IMG/VR virus record: IMGVR_UViG_3300048635_000011
Location: 1-60,838 of that record
From: a virus
DNA length: 60,838 bases
Reading direction: 5' to 3' (one strand)
Shown: positions 34,501-40,857 of the stretch, one piece after another
Numbering within the stretch: the first letter of the stretch is position 1
How the letters are laid out: every line of letters begins with the position of its first letter
Translations under genes and position numbers: made by a program
The notes under the pieces: model-generated
Databases searched by the model: none
Seen by the model: the letters and a program-made list of their open reading frames with translations, nothing else
Told to the model about the DNA's origin: nothing

Positions 34501-35045
34501 CCATCAGGTAGCCTAAGATCAGCTAAAGTTCTCTTATTGTAGTAAGGATCTTGTCTTGAGTTATCAATCTCCATTGTAGGAGTTTTAGCCCCTACAAAAT
34601 CTTTAGGTACTGGTAGTTGCCCACTAACTATTTTGTCATAAAGAGCTTTCTTAGCTATTTCTCCTTGCCTAAATACATCTTCGTTGGTTACCTCACTTGT
34701 AGGTACACCTAAGAATGTAGCAAGGGTTTGTCTTTGTCCTGCCATTTTAATCTGGTTACGAGGAATAGATAACCACTTAGCATCTTTAGTAGTTTCGTAA
34801 GCATCAAAAGTTTTTAGTACTTCTTCAGCATAAGCCAATCTATAATCCCCTACACCATCTCCGTCATGTACAGGATTCTTAGCTAGGCTAATTTGCTGTA
34901 GTCTATTCTGTTTATCTACAGACTTATTTATTAAATTAGCTTTCTTCTGTTCTCCTAAACCAATGATAGGAGCTGATAGAACCATAGGCTCATCAGGTGT
35001 GTTATCAAGCCCATTAAATTCATTAGGGGATAATAGATCAGTCAT
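22575..35045 (-). CDS. Giant N4-like virion RNA polymerase with lysozyme-like and metallopeptidase-like domains
   Basis: This 4156-aa protein is probably packaged and injected. Residues about 605-750 look like a muramidase/transglycosylase (E612 in KGEGGYGSFNKG, then GKYQITPDTM). Residues about 2040-2565 hold single-subunit polymerase motifs: TKLHR (R2042) for TxxGR, motif A VDGTTNG (D2168), motif B R2276-K2280-Y2288 (ARNMAKYPLMTIVY), and motif C HVFDAQ (D2564). R-K-Y spacing is the same as I recall for N4 vRNAP, and A-B and B-C spacings nearly so. A zinc-peptidase motif HEIAH (H3096, E3097, H3100) lies C-terminal. AAAGG precedes the start. It is longer than N4 gp50 (about 3500 aa). Confidence 0.85.
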   Translation of the reverse strand: MTDLLSPNEFNGLDNTPDEPMVLSAPIIGLGEQKKANLINKSVDKQNRLQQISLAKNPVHDGDGVGDYRLAYAEEVLKTFDAYETTKDAKWLSIPRNQIKMAGQRQTLATFLGVPTSEVTNEDVFRQGEIAKKALYDKIVSGQLPVPKDFVGAKTPTMEIDNSRQDPYYNKRTLADLRLPDGSSLNDFMNRPEYSGNYYSQYNIAKTLEDRTNRTKSDNGKRLSDDAIDTYSGAAANIGVKYVGASAKAVDKVLGAVASVANVSTTSDVTKADRAMFKSIQAIDAKVAKDTEKEASRRAFAKKFTRFDEEEYTQNLKAKRYSKEQKAFINAPNVRAGSAYTLLKASETVESTFQEMKKSSDKVISDYTNTSKDKKLNRQTKFRTDKAIKDWSKGDRLKAAGAVLSTIGKGIVNNPQAVAGVVAESLPEMLAMVYAAPVAFTAIANDRYRKGVEDFKKNHKGVDPNGQEMVVIGAYSTAATLIDKVGAEVIAGKGLKGLFKPLESKALSEALGILAKKTKVSKGTILNKLLTSKPAKLVGGVVVGGASEFLEEGSTNALEQLSGIHHTNKSIDKSKMLHAATVGAMAGSATKAAFDTPKIVKGGIGSLVSKGEGGYGSFNKGQAGDAHGATINFNRMTVGEMRRRQSLPRGHNDRIFTVGKYQITPDTMKLGLKAIGAKDTDYVTNEMQENIFKNYLMKDRRPAIRDYIMGKSTNLEGAKLAGAMEWASIGVNGTKGYKGRRIKQDGSYYSNMGNNAAFISHKEFGNALQQTRIKYNTAIKAGKSKDEAWNIALDEGFTPSMSNDHKTGIAALRNMRTETYSKERPNQTIRENITTRVQAQSEALDELGTLKGAEYDSAYNVLTQSMGITEGLKDTMAQEGAIDINKQVNEDGNINEDVLVSDVLDIVGNYGSTGNVTETLDSIDKKELAPKTREALAAVNVYEDLVTKVKASNSKVAKDLLSTNRNNVDKKGLPKHIADITEAVQSGKDPAPLFKELETLVDSHELKVKQLQDGIAEAKRQNKTITIDFGTGTYKIPVYRKTNEVRNAPELLENSILPEAQLARAALDMVTKLTDVNTGTPLKTKDEIEQTTLELAKTKNLNEGELGWIEDFFKSSNYTIERARSVYKKLLNKENKVVEKDVQAIQAIKDKVTPLLKTKSLSDSQVTNIKSFLKRKDVSLPQAERFLTKVEKAVLVHTDTVKGVVSGLASKLEPTSTKPFELKVTAKPDAVKAPVKLSMATQYIGIGNKSTGSYAKQLTDNKVMPVNSGKYSSKDTVFVSVNGSPSRANYKATLAQVTTALEAGAKILTDSKAYLAKSTYNKGEQALANDLEKAGYIYSDVTKDNTTVGQWVKPVEIKKPTKREESNLDKLTKNFNPKSTSQLKKLLFTDLKIKPIVMTKAGNPSTSLPALRKLQKAGLEGDAKTFVDNLVRRAEAISANKKQQKLHDKNSKKVIETINKKGTWYEKTFDGIEDGVENLIKHIEKEDITYTVKVNSDGSKEYTFTKGYVPKKKKKIVKKDVDTKPTVETLRADIRRAISKGTLSKSKAIKNALADYTSPTIEELQGYLANQTPNKSKDTEVVTDPDNAIEHLLKGNINPTINSQANITEVASSVKDSKYTQSLKPIYNMVSQAKKTSSSIIGNSVNFLTSIQTKEGFKEVVDTYDLNTEAEGQLEALIQDWLVPFHKEYTENTLRSWFGNGKQHRSVLGKAPADMFRDIDGVMTENVVTATAIATREWLATKSMDTLMNDEGAINSLLGKPKDSVLPDGAEKTLQEIGTLLPNAQDFIGRSVLKQLNLKLNDDIDGNFETRLITSFGEYGLVTLKHMGDVEFTSVTSEVMQTLNPEFQTDNKEAEINFVRLKAERTDTGNGLARVNEDSKESIETYKEQEELNKALFDLEKVVKVNPTEVVTTAPDKMKKTYADVAPLHKEAIIENQKVQYKPKKNIFKFMARLGKLGVMQINGYVDNIEERHIEERNGLKGKNREAEKGIDAILEFHKQFQDADGNLDYETKISMELESWSNARNGFINKLINPQNTKLHRFAFDATDWDATIEMSNVEGINAHKRAIVEALGGKISSTVIEDFDTGYVDEKGNVNSKWAEAVAIINSGDAKFTDAERKVVLKAISEEGGEKYHSMDGLVALAEYTQALTSKDKVTSITTNLAREVDGTTNGVINAHLQLLPPLTESVKHILRRGGLFFKGDPWKNAQEYLESKGALDNYENIAKKMTTHFKYAKDKLSDQDKAKFVVLEELFGKLVIEETLEGIKVFTVSKGARNMAKYPLMTIVYSAGNASIKEEIVNSFKLDVYKKLAEAKAKGDKTGDYTDLLVLQQQVGILIGKKGFKFSNQEFLIKNNKVTNSKDPNYPLHWVFPKGDFDTASLIDRTYGTAMVGAVDEVLGGLKANSQAIVEAVRLSAEISKIIYERRVVEKTQLKGHELSKKEKDEIMYLMQRNGELTSVKNPASTGFNDSTPFGELERVPLENKEDGSVQTRFNAPITKIATTLENGEIVTKESDPVTTNTTTIKAHSLSGDIGVKGFLTQNIGFDAYVNSRAMLRSKMLHVFDAQMINSQDVMKDTKPVNRDFLEVNRNHSIMKETQKTVVRALQQVQKFTPKEKQALQEALFGGEKALLTRGTTNETTGNSIREPHTKISDWFKLFNETVYQVEKNRDQFFDEVISSEQFRETGTAYKVDNPLTAKVTPDQATTERIENMEKQLQTLKDLKSKEKKGFLKGVETQIKHYEAIIKRNNKKLKAARHSDLRVKPKEAIAEAELQLIALNFAKTPQYKGEDTINKIEDQIEQRKWMRDNPEEVIQTYIDDLLKEDFLSEEVINEEREAKKEERKLEAKDKSNERIIQRLSKTLDGKLPENTRHIIITDMLNSLESDDNVHIPNQVEGIITSSGANLLSYTDRFGNEITFSARTDLLYVNNDMVDMDKLGDVFTFTEAEKKAIEEGDLDNATEAIKYGILVNKNYYPRNRQKVTEAIRGSFNSTFESLINEKDFENVLEQRVTAETVQDVYDELGNKDKTNIDASHKERLDSLMEDLITPFLKKVDRVKVQIQSKTKYNEGRINGKNIFINIGSSVTSAMPIQEVFTHEIAHAIWDVGLNGNTFARRELVNLFKDAQKQLEAKYGKNAYEIFLDKDANGNNVFVNERAERKVAKQTYGYIFDNKSTDTLSEFGTFALTNQKFIEALKTLKKSKKKLSTDKSFLDNLVTIFSKILDFIASKFYGTDTSKSLDQSVLALAGKVNEISIHHSVGIIAKAKQTVDSTTGRLLIQYVVQPLTTLNSKALKTLRFKSSKYNIPHKLATIATGGFNIALKLTNEPTRKVTSEVLDRADMHRDNILRKTYVEMSKPSNSRRSWNAMLRQVKKLLDGQAEATTSEVATSVEQGFDPDKRISDKDWMKLNNGVLKTSLHNLINTYSLAQIGSLMRSEQYLSKKIKETESKLRASKEYNFYRAQAEGLGKLMATGNSNIEMQYKNVDTIVKGHLIEGFEVDSKAESLIDELSTLYAIKHTDSDVKATTARYIKHEGTRKVEYNGIETMMSLQQNFEQESLDRLFQGNKLNTIKGWTVENTNSDIDMQFVTANKMREMENQGYINHGLLDKSKQTIRDPNKTKVYLMTSRTAALQRWQSGIVSTVAQHRKGSSIEDIYQRIDAENDVYDQYAISAQVDLDKMRKQGIKVLQRQRAGNYKYEGTNPLSPTVTADGIHTFSYLMNEETKVELLGKEDKANVVLGQMYGSIIRKTEAKSFNKKVVIKAHDEFMASYRGNEHKFTKISIDSDNAKYKEYFEMMPYDMRQDLKQTWGGDYMYIKTDLLDMVLGFRKFSFTNWLDSKLPLHKELKRTMLLTGQIWQAVVSRAKRNVVILTPAVLAANVVSNMVLSVVKGVPFTYALKYQSSGVADIISYQEMLTKVNKAKRHLKANPKQKNRKALETKIHRLETELAKSPVHDLIEEGTFQTIVEDVTEKEDSLTKAVSNAFPETAKKLKGASDAIPDKIKDIYHVAVISPNTKLGKILTNATQYSDFVARYAMYRYLTEVKKVDKKTAIEDIMDTFIDYNENTSKAAQYVNDIGILMYTKFLFRIQRVILQIFSKHPATAIGVEVLQQALGNLPDIPDAFLPFKMSLSRLSSPEGLIDDAFQFNILNYLSYLIPH

Positions 35046-35061
35046 ATTTTTATACCTTTGT

Positions 35062-36882
35062 TTATCTAAAGTTTATTTTACCAGCAGATTTCTTCTTAGC
35101 TGTAGCTCTTAATTTAGCTTCATTATTCCTTTTGGCTACCTCTAGGAACATCTTAGGATTACTACTCATTAAGTCTCTTGTTAGAGATTCTAACATCTTA
35201 CCTACTTTTTTATGCCCATCATCCTTAAATTGAGCAAACCAATTTTGATCTGTAGTCTTTTTAATGAGTCCAGAGTACAACATTCCTTTTATATTGTCAT
35301 TTAAAGGTATCTCTGCACCGTCTACTTTAATAATATTAGTAAACTTAAGATCAGTCATCTTAAGTTTAATAGCATCATGGGTATCTTGAGATATACCACC
35401 AGCTAGACCATAGTTCTTCTGTCTTTCATCTAATAATTTACTGTAGGTATCAATAGCTTTACTATAAGAAGTACCACTTTTACCATTCTTACCCTTTAAT
35501 GAGGAATCCACTTTAGCTAATTCTTTAGCTCCTTTCTCTTGGTTCAGGTAGGTCTTACCCCATCTATCAGCTTCATTAGAGTCAGCAGCATTCTGTCTAA
35601 TAACACTAAGAGTTTCTGATGGAGTCTTGCCAGCTAATTGAGCAGCTTTAATAATCTCATTAAATCTCTTATACCTCGCAGGGTCTGAACCAGCTTTAAC
35701 TGTGGGTGTACGTTGTAAATCCTTTATACCTTTAGCTATATTTATGTTTCTTTGGAAGTTCTCTTGTCCCTGTTTATACTTATTATTCTGTGTAGCATCC
35801 CCTAGCAATACATTTTTAAAGCGTTCTGAAGTATTTTTATTTTGCAACTCAGTAGGTAAATTCGTCAATTTAGTAGCATCTGCTGTATTTTTAATACCCC
35901 TACCAGCATTAATTTGAGCTTTACCATAATTATCCAAATTAGCCCCATAGTTTTCTTGAGCTATTTTATTAGAAGTATTTTGAGCATGTAAGTAATCCAC
36001 GCTGTTTTGTATTTGTTTACCTGTAGTTACAGCTTGTGATGTAGTATGTTTATCATCATAAACTGTTTGTTTATTAGCATTGTCTATAACTCTACCATCC
36101 CCCATCAACCCAGCATTTCTTACTGTTGCTTGGGATTGAGCATGAGCGTCATCTTGTACGCGAGCTGTGTTCTGTAGCTTAGCTAGTGCTTGTGCATTAC
36201 CAGTTGCTTTACCTTGCTGATTTAGCCTAGCTGTCAACATATCAGAAGCAAACTTCTCTTCTAGTTTGCTATTAGTAAATGCCTTAGCATCTCCTGTTAA
36301 AGATAAATTGCGTATAGCTTGTGCTCTCTGAGCTTGTTGAGTAGCAAATAACTCAGGGGCTTGCTGTAATTTTAAGTGGTTTAAACTATTACTAATACCT
36401 ACACCTGCTTGTGCTAATGCTGCTGTACGCATCCTACTATCAAATGCTTGTTGCTGTGTATCTATACCAAACTGTAATCCTTCATTACCTAGATTGGTTC
36501 TCTGTAAGTTAGCACTTGCTTGAGCCATCTTTGCATTAAAAGCTTGTTGTTGGGTATCAACTCCAAACTGGAGTGCTTGATTACCTAAACCTGTGTGCTG
36601 TAAGTTAGCTTTTGCTTGTGCTTGTTGTGCTGCAAATGCAATAGGATCTTGCTCTAAATTAAGCTGTGCTTGGTTATTATTAATTACTAACCCAGCATCC
36701 GTTAATGCTCTAGTCTTATCTCTAGCAGCTCTCTCTAATGAGTCTACTGCTTGTTTACGGCTAATAGCTCCTAATTGCCCTACACCTTGTACTGCTTTAT
36801 TAATAGAACTGCCAGCATCACGCATGAGCTGATTACTACCACTAAAGTTTGGTGCATTTATATTTCTCCACGTAATTGGCAT
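35062..36882 (-). CDS. Internal virion protein with internal repeats
   Basis: The 606-aa protein is rich in Ala, Gln and Asn. Residues about 70-200 repeat a roughly 36-residue unit (LGNQALQFGVDTQQQAFN, then LGNEGLQFGIDTQQQAFD), suggesting a filamentous or channel-lining helical protein. By synteny (next to the virion polymerase, downstream of the capsid genes) it is likely an ejected or internal virion protein. AGGAGAGG precedes the start. Confidence 0.6.
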   Translation of the reverse strand: MPITWRNINAPNFSGSNQLMRDAGSSINKAVQGVGQLGAISRKQAVDSLERAARDKTRALTDAGLVINNNQAQLNLEQDPIAFAAQQAQAKANLQHTGLGNQALQFGVDTQQQAFNAKMAQASANLQRTNLGNEGLQFGIDTQQQAFDSRMRTAALAQAGVGISNSLNHLKLQQAPELFATQQAQRAQAIRNLSLTGDAKAFTNSKLEEKFASDMLTARLNQQGKATGNAQALAKLQNTARVQDDAHAQSQATVRNAGLMGDGRVIDNANKQTVYDDKHTTSQAVTTGKQIQNSVDYLHAQNTSNKIAQENYGANLDNYGKAQINAGRGIKNTADATKLTNLPTELQNKNTSERFKNVLLGDATQNNKYKQGQENFQRNINIAKGIKDLQRTPTVKAGSDPARYKRFNEIIKAAQLAGKTPSETLSVIRQNAADSNEADRWGKTYLNQEKGAKELAKVDSSLKGKNGKSGTSYSKAIDTYSKLLDERQKNYGLAGGISQDTHDAIKLKMTDLKFTNIIKVDGAEIPLNDNIKGMLYSGLIKKTTDQNWFAQFKDDGHKKVGKMLESLTRDLMSSNPKMFLEVAKRNNEAKLRATAKKKSAGKINFR

Positions 36883-36893
36883 AATACCTCTCC

Positions 36894-37349
36894 TTATCCT
36901 ATTGAATTACCATTAACACTGTGCTTACTCATGTAGTTAGCCAATGAACCATAAGGGTTCTTAGCACCTGAACGCTCTAACGAGGTCAATCTACTACGTT
37001 GTCTATCCTCAATAGTATTGTTAATAGTGGTTGCTTGGTTAGCTAAGTTCCTATTAGCATAATCCTTCTGAAAACTAAACTGCTTCTTAGCTTGGTTCAA
37101 TTGTTGTATACCATTCCAAGCATTAAACATACTCCCTGCTACACTAGCTCCACCTGTGAGCCAACCAATATTATTTGCTCCTCCTAACATAGATTGTTGA
37201 TTAAGACCAAATTCTATAGGTTTATATGCCCCTACAGTATTTTGAGGTACTTGTGCTGATACTGGAGGAGTAACCCCATACTGTAAGCTATTCCCTATGT
37301 TAGGTAACCCACTATTTATCCCTATTGGGAAGTTATAACCATTAGCCAT
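36894..37349 (-). CDS. Small structural protein
   Basis: A 151-aa protein, Asn/Gly/Gln-rich at the N terminus, with a hydrophobic segment near residues 60-75, then a long helix (NQAKKQFSFQKDYANRNLANQ) seen in podovirus internal virion proteins. The position resembles N4 gp51/gp52. AGGAG precedes the start. Confidence 0.55.
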   Translation of the reverse strand: MANGYNFPIGINSGLPNIGNSLQYGVTPPVSAQVPQNTVGAYKPIEFGLNQQSMLGGANNIGWLTGGASVAGSMFNAWNGIQQLNQAKKQFSFQKDYANRNLANQATTINNTIEDRQRSRLTSLERSGAKNPYGSLANYMSKHSVNGNSIG

Positions 37350-37353
37350 TATT

Positions 37354-39375
37354 TTATTCTCCTGTATTATCTGGTAAACGTAACTTCTTAGTTGTAAATG
37401 TTTCTACATCTTTTAAACTAAATGTACCTATATTACCTGTGTGTATTGTTCTGTTATAATAGTCCTCTGGGGACTCCCTTCTACTTGTGTAAGCCACTAT
37501 GCTATTTAACATATACATTGGATTACTTAGTAATTTTGTAGTATTAAGGGTTTCTAGCCCTTTATCTAATTCATCTTGTCGTTCTGATAATAAGTCTTCC
37601 CATTCTTTATATTCATTAACAAAATCCAAGTATTCTATACTTGTCTTGGCTGTGGTTATCTTTGTTAATAAAGTTACCCCTTTAATGAGTTGGTCTGCTA
37701 AACTAGCTCCATCAATACCTTTAAAAGCCCCTCCATATTGACTACTAATTAGTATTGTACCTAGAGTTAATAAGTCTCTTAGAGTTCCTGAAGTGTTCTT
37801 AGCAATAAAATCTAAGGTGTACTGTACTATAACCCCTTCTACTGTCATACTTGCTAAAGCCATAGCACTAGCTAGGGAACTAGCTGCTCCTGTTAAAGCC
37901 AATGACTTACCTGCTGTAAATGCCATTAACCCCACACCTATTATTTGTAGTAAAGAAGTAAAAGCAAATGTCTCATACCAGTGTAAATGTATTTTCTGTA
38001 TACTGTTGACTATGGTAAGTACTGATTTATACCCAATAAGCTCCTGCTCACTCTTACTAAAAAAGTCCATAACATGCCTATTAAGAGGTATCATAAACCC
38101 TATCTCTTCACTTGCATCAGCTTTGCGTATAGATTTCCTAACATTTAAATTAGAAGCTCCCCAATTACCTGATATACGCACAAAACTAGTAAAAGTTAAA
38201 TCATGTATTTGTAGTTCCTTATAGTTAGTACTGCTGTACTGATGTTTTAGTATTATGATGGGGTACACTACTACATTTGTTCCACCATTACCATCATCTT
38301 CTTGCGCTACTCCAGTTGTATAGCTTCTAACTACATCTCCCACAACTCCTATTGAACCAGAATGATAAGTAGTAGTAGTGTCTCTAAATTGTATATGAAT
38401 ATGTAAATCATCCTCATAATAGGTAGCTGTTCTCATACCATCAATACTATCATGAAAATATGTTTCACTAACTAGAGCCTCTAAAGAGAAAAAATTAGCT
38501 ACTTTAACCAAAGAATCTGTAGAGTATAGGCTAGTACCTATTACTATAAAAGCGTCATCTATTAAGTTTATATCAGGGTTATCATTAATACTATCTGTAA
38601 TTGCATCTAATTTAAGCCCTATCTTTTTTAAAGCTTTTTTTAAAGATTTAGAACGGGTATTTATAGTAGTGTTATAATTTACTTTGTCTTTTCGTATGGG
38701 GATTATAGGGTAGAACTCACTTCTATATAAGTTAGTATCTAAAATATCAAGGTTAGGGTAAGTATGTGTCTCAGGTAGGTAGTACCAGTATTTCGTCCTA
38801 TTATTATTATCTTTATATTTAACCCTGTACATATATCTATTAGAAGGGGAATTAGGTTCAAAAGGTAATACTCCAGTACCTATAGAACCTTCTGTGTTAC
38901 TTGAATCCAGAGAGTCATAGACTATGGTTGCTGTACCATTAGCATTCAAGGAATACCGTAGGTATTTTCCTAGCAAAGTTGTTCCGTTATATAAAAATCC
39001 ATCTGCTTTAATCCAACTATAGTTATCCTGTAGGTATTTCCATATAATATAGTCATTATCAATTACTCTATAATTAGAACCAATAACACTTGTGAAGGTA
39101 CTACCGTATAAATCTTGTAAGATTATAGCTATCCTACCATCTGAGGTAGTTGTGTTACTTAGATTAGAATTGGGTAACCCGTAGTAGTAATTAGTATTAC
39201 CGTACTTCCATAATGAATGAAGCCTCCTACCCATATTGGATATAGAGGCTTCTACTAAAGCATCCGACACATCATTATTTGTCATTATTGCTTCTACTAC
39301 TAACTCTTTTCTAATATTAGGCACTTCTGCAACCACCTCATTAATGGTTGTGTTTACTATTGTTTCTGTTGCCAT
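37354..39375 (-). CDS. Predicted virion structural protein
   Basis: The 673 aa have a beta-rich N-terminal two thirds with many Tyr, Asn and Ser residues (strands such as YRVKYKDNNNRTKYWYYLPE) and a hydrophobic Ala/Ser-rich stretch near residues 480-530 that could insert in a membrane. By position it is likely a tail or ejection protein. No family is recognised with confidence. Confidence 0.5.
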   Translation of the reverse strand: MATETIVNTTINEVVAEVPNIRKELVVEAIMTNNDVSDALVEASISNMGRRLHSLWKYGNTNYYYGLPNSNLSNTTTSDGRIAIILQDLYGSTFTSVIGSNYRVIDNDYIIWKYLQDNYSWIKADGFLYNGTTLLGKYLRYSLNANGTATIVYDSLDSSNTEGSIGTGVLPFEPNSPSNRYMYRVKYKDNNNRTKYWYYLPETHTYPNLDILDTNLYRSEFYPIIPIRKDKVNYNTTINTRSKSLKKALKKIGLKLDAITDSINDNPDINLIDDAFIVIGTSLYSTDSLVKVANFFSLEALVSETYFHDSIDGMRTATYYEDDLHIHIQFRDTTTTYHSGSIGVVGDVVRSYTTGVAQEDDGNGGTNVVVYPIIILKHQYSSTNYKELQIHDLTFTSFVRISGNWGASNLNVRKSIRKADASEEIGFMIPLNRHVMDFFSKSEQELIGYKSVLTIVNSIQKIHLHWYETFAFTSLLQIIGVGLMAFTAGKSLALTGAASSLASAMALASMTVEGVIVQYTLDFIAKNTSGTLRDLLTLGTILISSQYGGAFKGIDGASLADQLIKGVTLLTKITTAKTSIEYLDFVNEYKEWEDLLSERQDELDKGLETLNTTKLLSNPMYMLNSIVAYTSRRESPEDYYNRTIHTGNIGTFSLKDVETFTTKKLRLPDNTGE

Positions 39376-39390
39376 TATATTACCTCATTG

Positions 39391-40278
39391 TTAGCTACTA
39401 GTTGCTCCTGCTAGTAAGCCAATACCTACTTTGGCTTGTCCTATAACTGCATTAATTGATCCATCATCTAATTTACTAGGTATAGTATTATTTGTATCTG
39501 TTGATAATTTAACTGTATGTGCTTGCACCATTAGTCTAGCTAATTTTTGTTCTGCATCTCTAGCAAACCCATCTTTTTGGGCTGTATATAAGGCTACCTG
39601 TGCAGTCATAATATCTAGCTGTTTGACTTCACTATTCTTTTTAGCAGTTAGTAAATTACCCTCTAAACCAGTTTTAGTTACCTGTATATTAAGTAGGCTA
39701 CGTTGTGCGGCTAGATTTAGTTTCTCTTCCTCTAAGTTAAGCTTTTGTTGGGTTACTAATGCGTCATCCTTAGCTATTTTAGCTGCTTGGGCTGCCACCA
39801 ATAAACTTTCTTTTTGTGTTTTAGTGTTTTGACTATCAGATAAAGCACCTTGTAATACAACAAGTGCGGTGTCTTGCACCGTCTTTAATATTTGTTTATC
39901 TAACAGAGAACCTTGTTTTGGAATATTTAAAGTATCTGCCTCTAAACGTAACTTTTCTGCTGTTAGGTTACTTATTTGTTGAGTTACTAAATCTTTGTCT
40001 TTATTCAATTTAGCAACTCTAGCAGTCTCTACCTCTATTTGTTTAAGTGTTAAGTCTGCTTGAGCTGCTGCTTGATGCCTACCTAGTTCATATTGTACAC
40101 TCTGCCCTAATACAGCGGTTAATGCCCCTAAATACACAGTAGCATAATCAGAACTTTTAATACGTTGTTTCTTAAACTGATAGTCAATATGATCTTCTAC
40201 AGAAGCCATAAGTTTATCAAATATACCTGTTCCTGTTACTGAACCAGTAGTAATACTATTTATATCTATGGTAGTCAT
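39391..40278 (-). CDS. Predicted structural coiled-coil protein
   Basis: The 295 aa are dominated by Lys/Gln/Leu/Ala helical repeats (residues about 70-250), likely a long coiled coil. N4-like genomes have a similar protein, gp54-like, in this position. AGGAG precedes the start. Exact role is not assigned. Confidence 0.5.
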   Translation of the reverse strand: MTTIDINSITTGSVTGTGIFDKLMASVEDHIDYQFKKQRIKSSDYATVYLGALTAVLGQSVQYELGRHQAAAQADLTLKQIEVETARVAKLNKDKDLVTQQISNLTAEKLRLEADTLNIPKQGSLLDKQILKTVQDTALVVLQGALSDSQNTKTQKESLLVAAQAAKIAKDDALVTQQKLNLEEEKLNLAAQRSLLNIQVTKTGLEGNLLTAKKNSEVKQLDIMTAQVALYTAQKDGFARDAEQKLARLMVQAHTVKLSTDTNNTIPSKLDDGSINAVIGQAKVGIGLLAGATSS

Positions 40279-40290
40279 CTATAAACTCCT

Positions 40291-40797
40291 TTAGTCAATA
40301 CTTCTATTTAATGCTTGCTTAATTTTTAGTTCTTCTAATTCTTCTGGAGTTAAAGGGTCTAACACATGAATACTCAATTCAGGTACAGCAAAACCTACTC
40401 TACGATCTTTACCCCCCGCACCTTTAACTGTTTTAAAAGCTTGATATTTACGCTCTTGCATGTGTTTAAATATAATGTAAGGGACATGGTAACCATCTGT
40501 AGTATTAAATAATACAAACTTCTTGTGAGTGCCTACTATACTATTTGATACAGTATACACCTCTCCTTTAAGGTTAGTTTTATTAGGATTCATCATTGTT
40601 ACATTAACTCGAATAAGCCTACTTGCTTGTTTTCGTAAACGTGCATTACGTTGTACGTTTGATTCTTCTTGAACTACTAAATCTTCTGATACTTGAGCAT
40701 CCTCTAGTAATTCTTTTAATTTGGATTTTCCTGCTTTATGATGATACTTAATGTTCATCAAATCTAAACGTGACTTTAATAATTCTACTTCAGTCAT
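40291..40797 (-). CDS. Conserved N4-like structural protein
   Basis: The 168-aa protein has a helical N terminus, then a beta domain with MNPNKTNLKGEVYTVSN, GTHKKFVLFNTTDGYHVPYI and a closing LDPLTPEELEELKIKQ. This arrangement is familiar from small proteins next to the capsid gene in N4-like phages. Role unknown. Confidence 0.6.
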   Translation of the reverse strand: MTEVELLKSRLDLMNIKYHHKAGKSKLKELLEDAQVSEDLVVQEESNVQRNARLRKQASRLIRVNVTMMNPNKTNLKGEVYTVSNSIVGTHKKFVLFNTTDGYHVPYIIFKHMQERKYQAFKTVKGAGGKDRRVGFAVPELSIHVLDPLTPEELEELKIKQALNRSID

Positions 40798-40823
40798 TTT
40801 ATTTTCCTACTTTCCTTTAAAAT

Positions 40824-40846
40824 ACTCCCCTTATTATAAGGGGAGT
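40824..40846 (-). terminator. Intrinsic terminator after the capsid gene
   Basis: ACTCCCCTTAT pairs with ATAAGGGGAGT, followed on the minus strand by ATTTT. It sits 12 nt after the capsid stop and could lower downstream expression relative to the capsid gene. Confidence 0.6.
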
Positions 40847-40857
40847 TCTATATGTTT

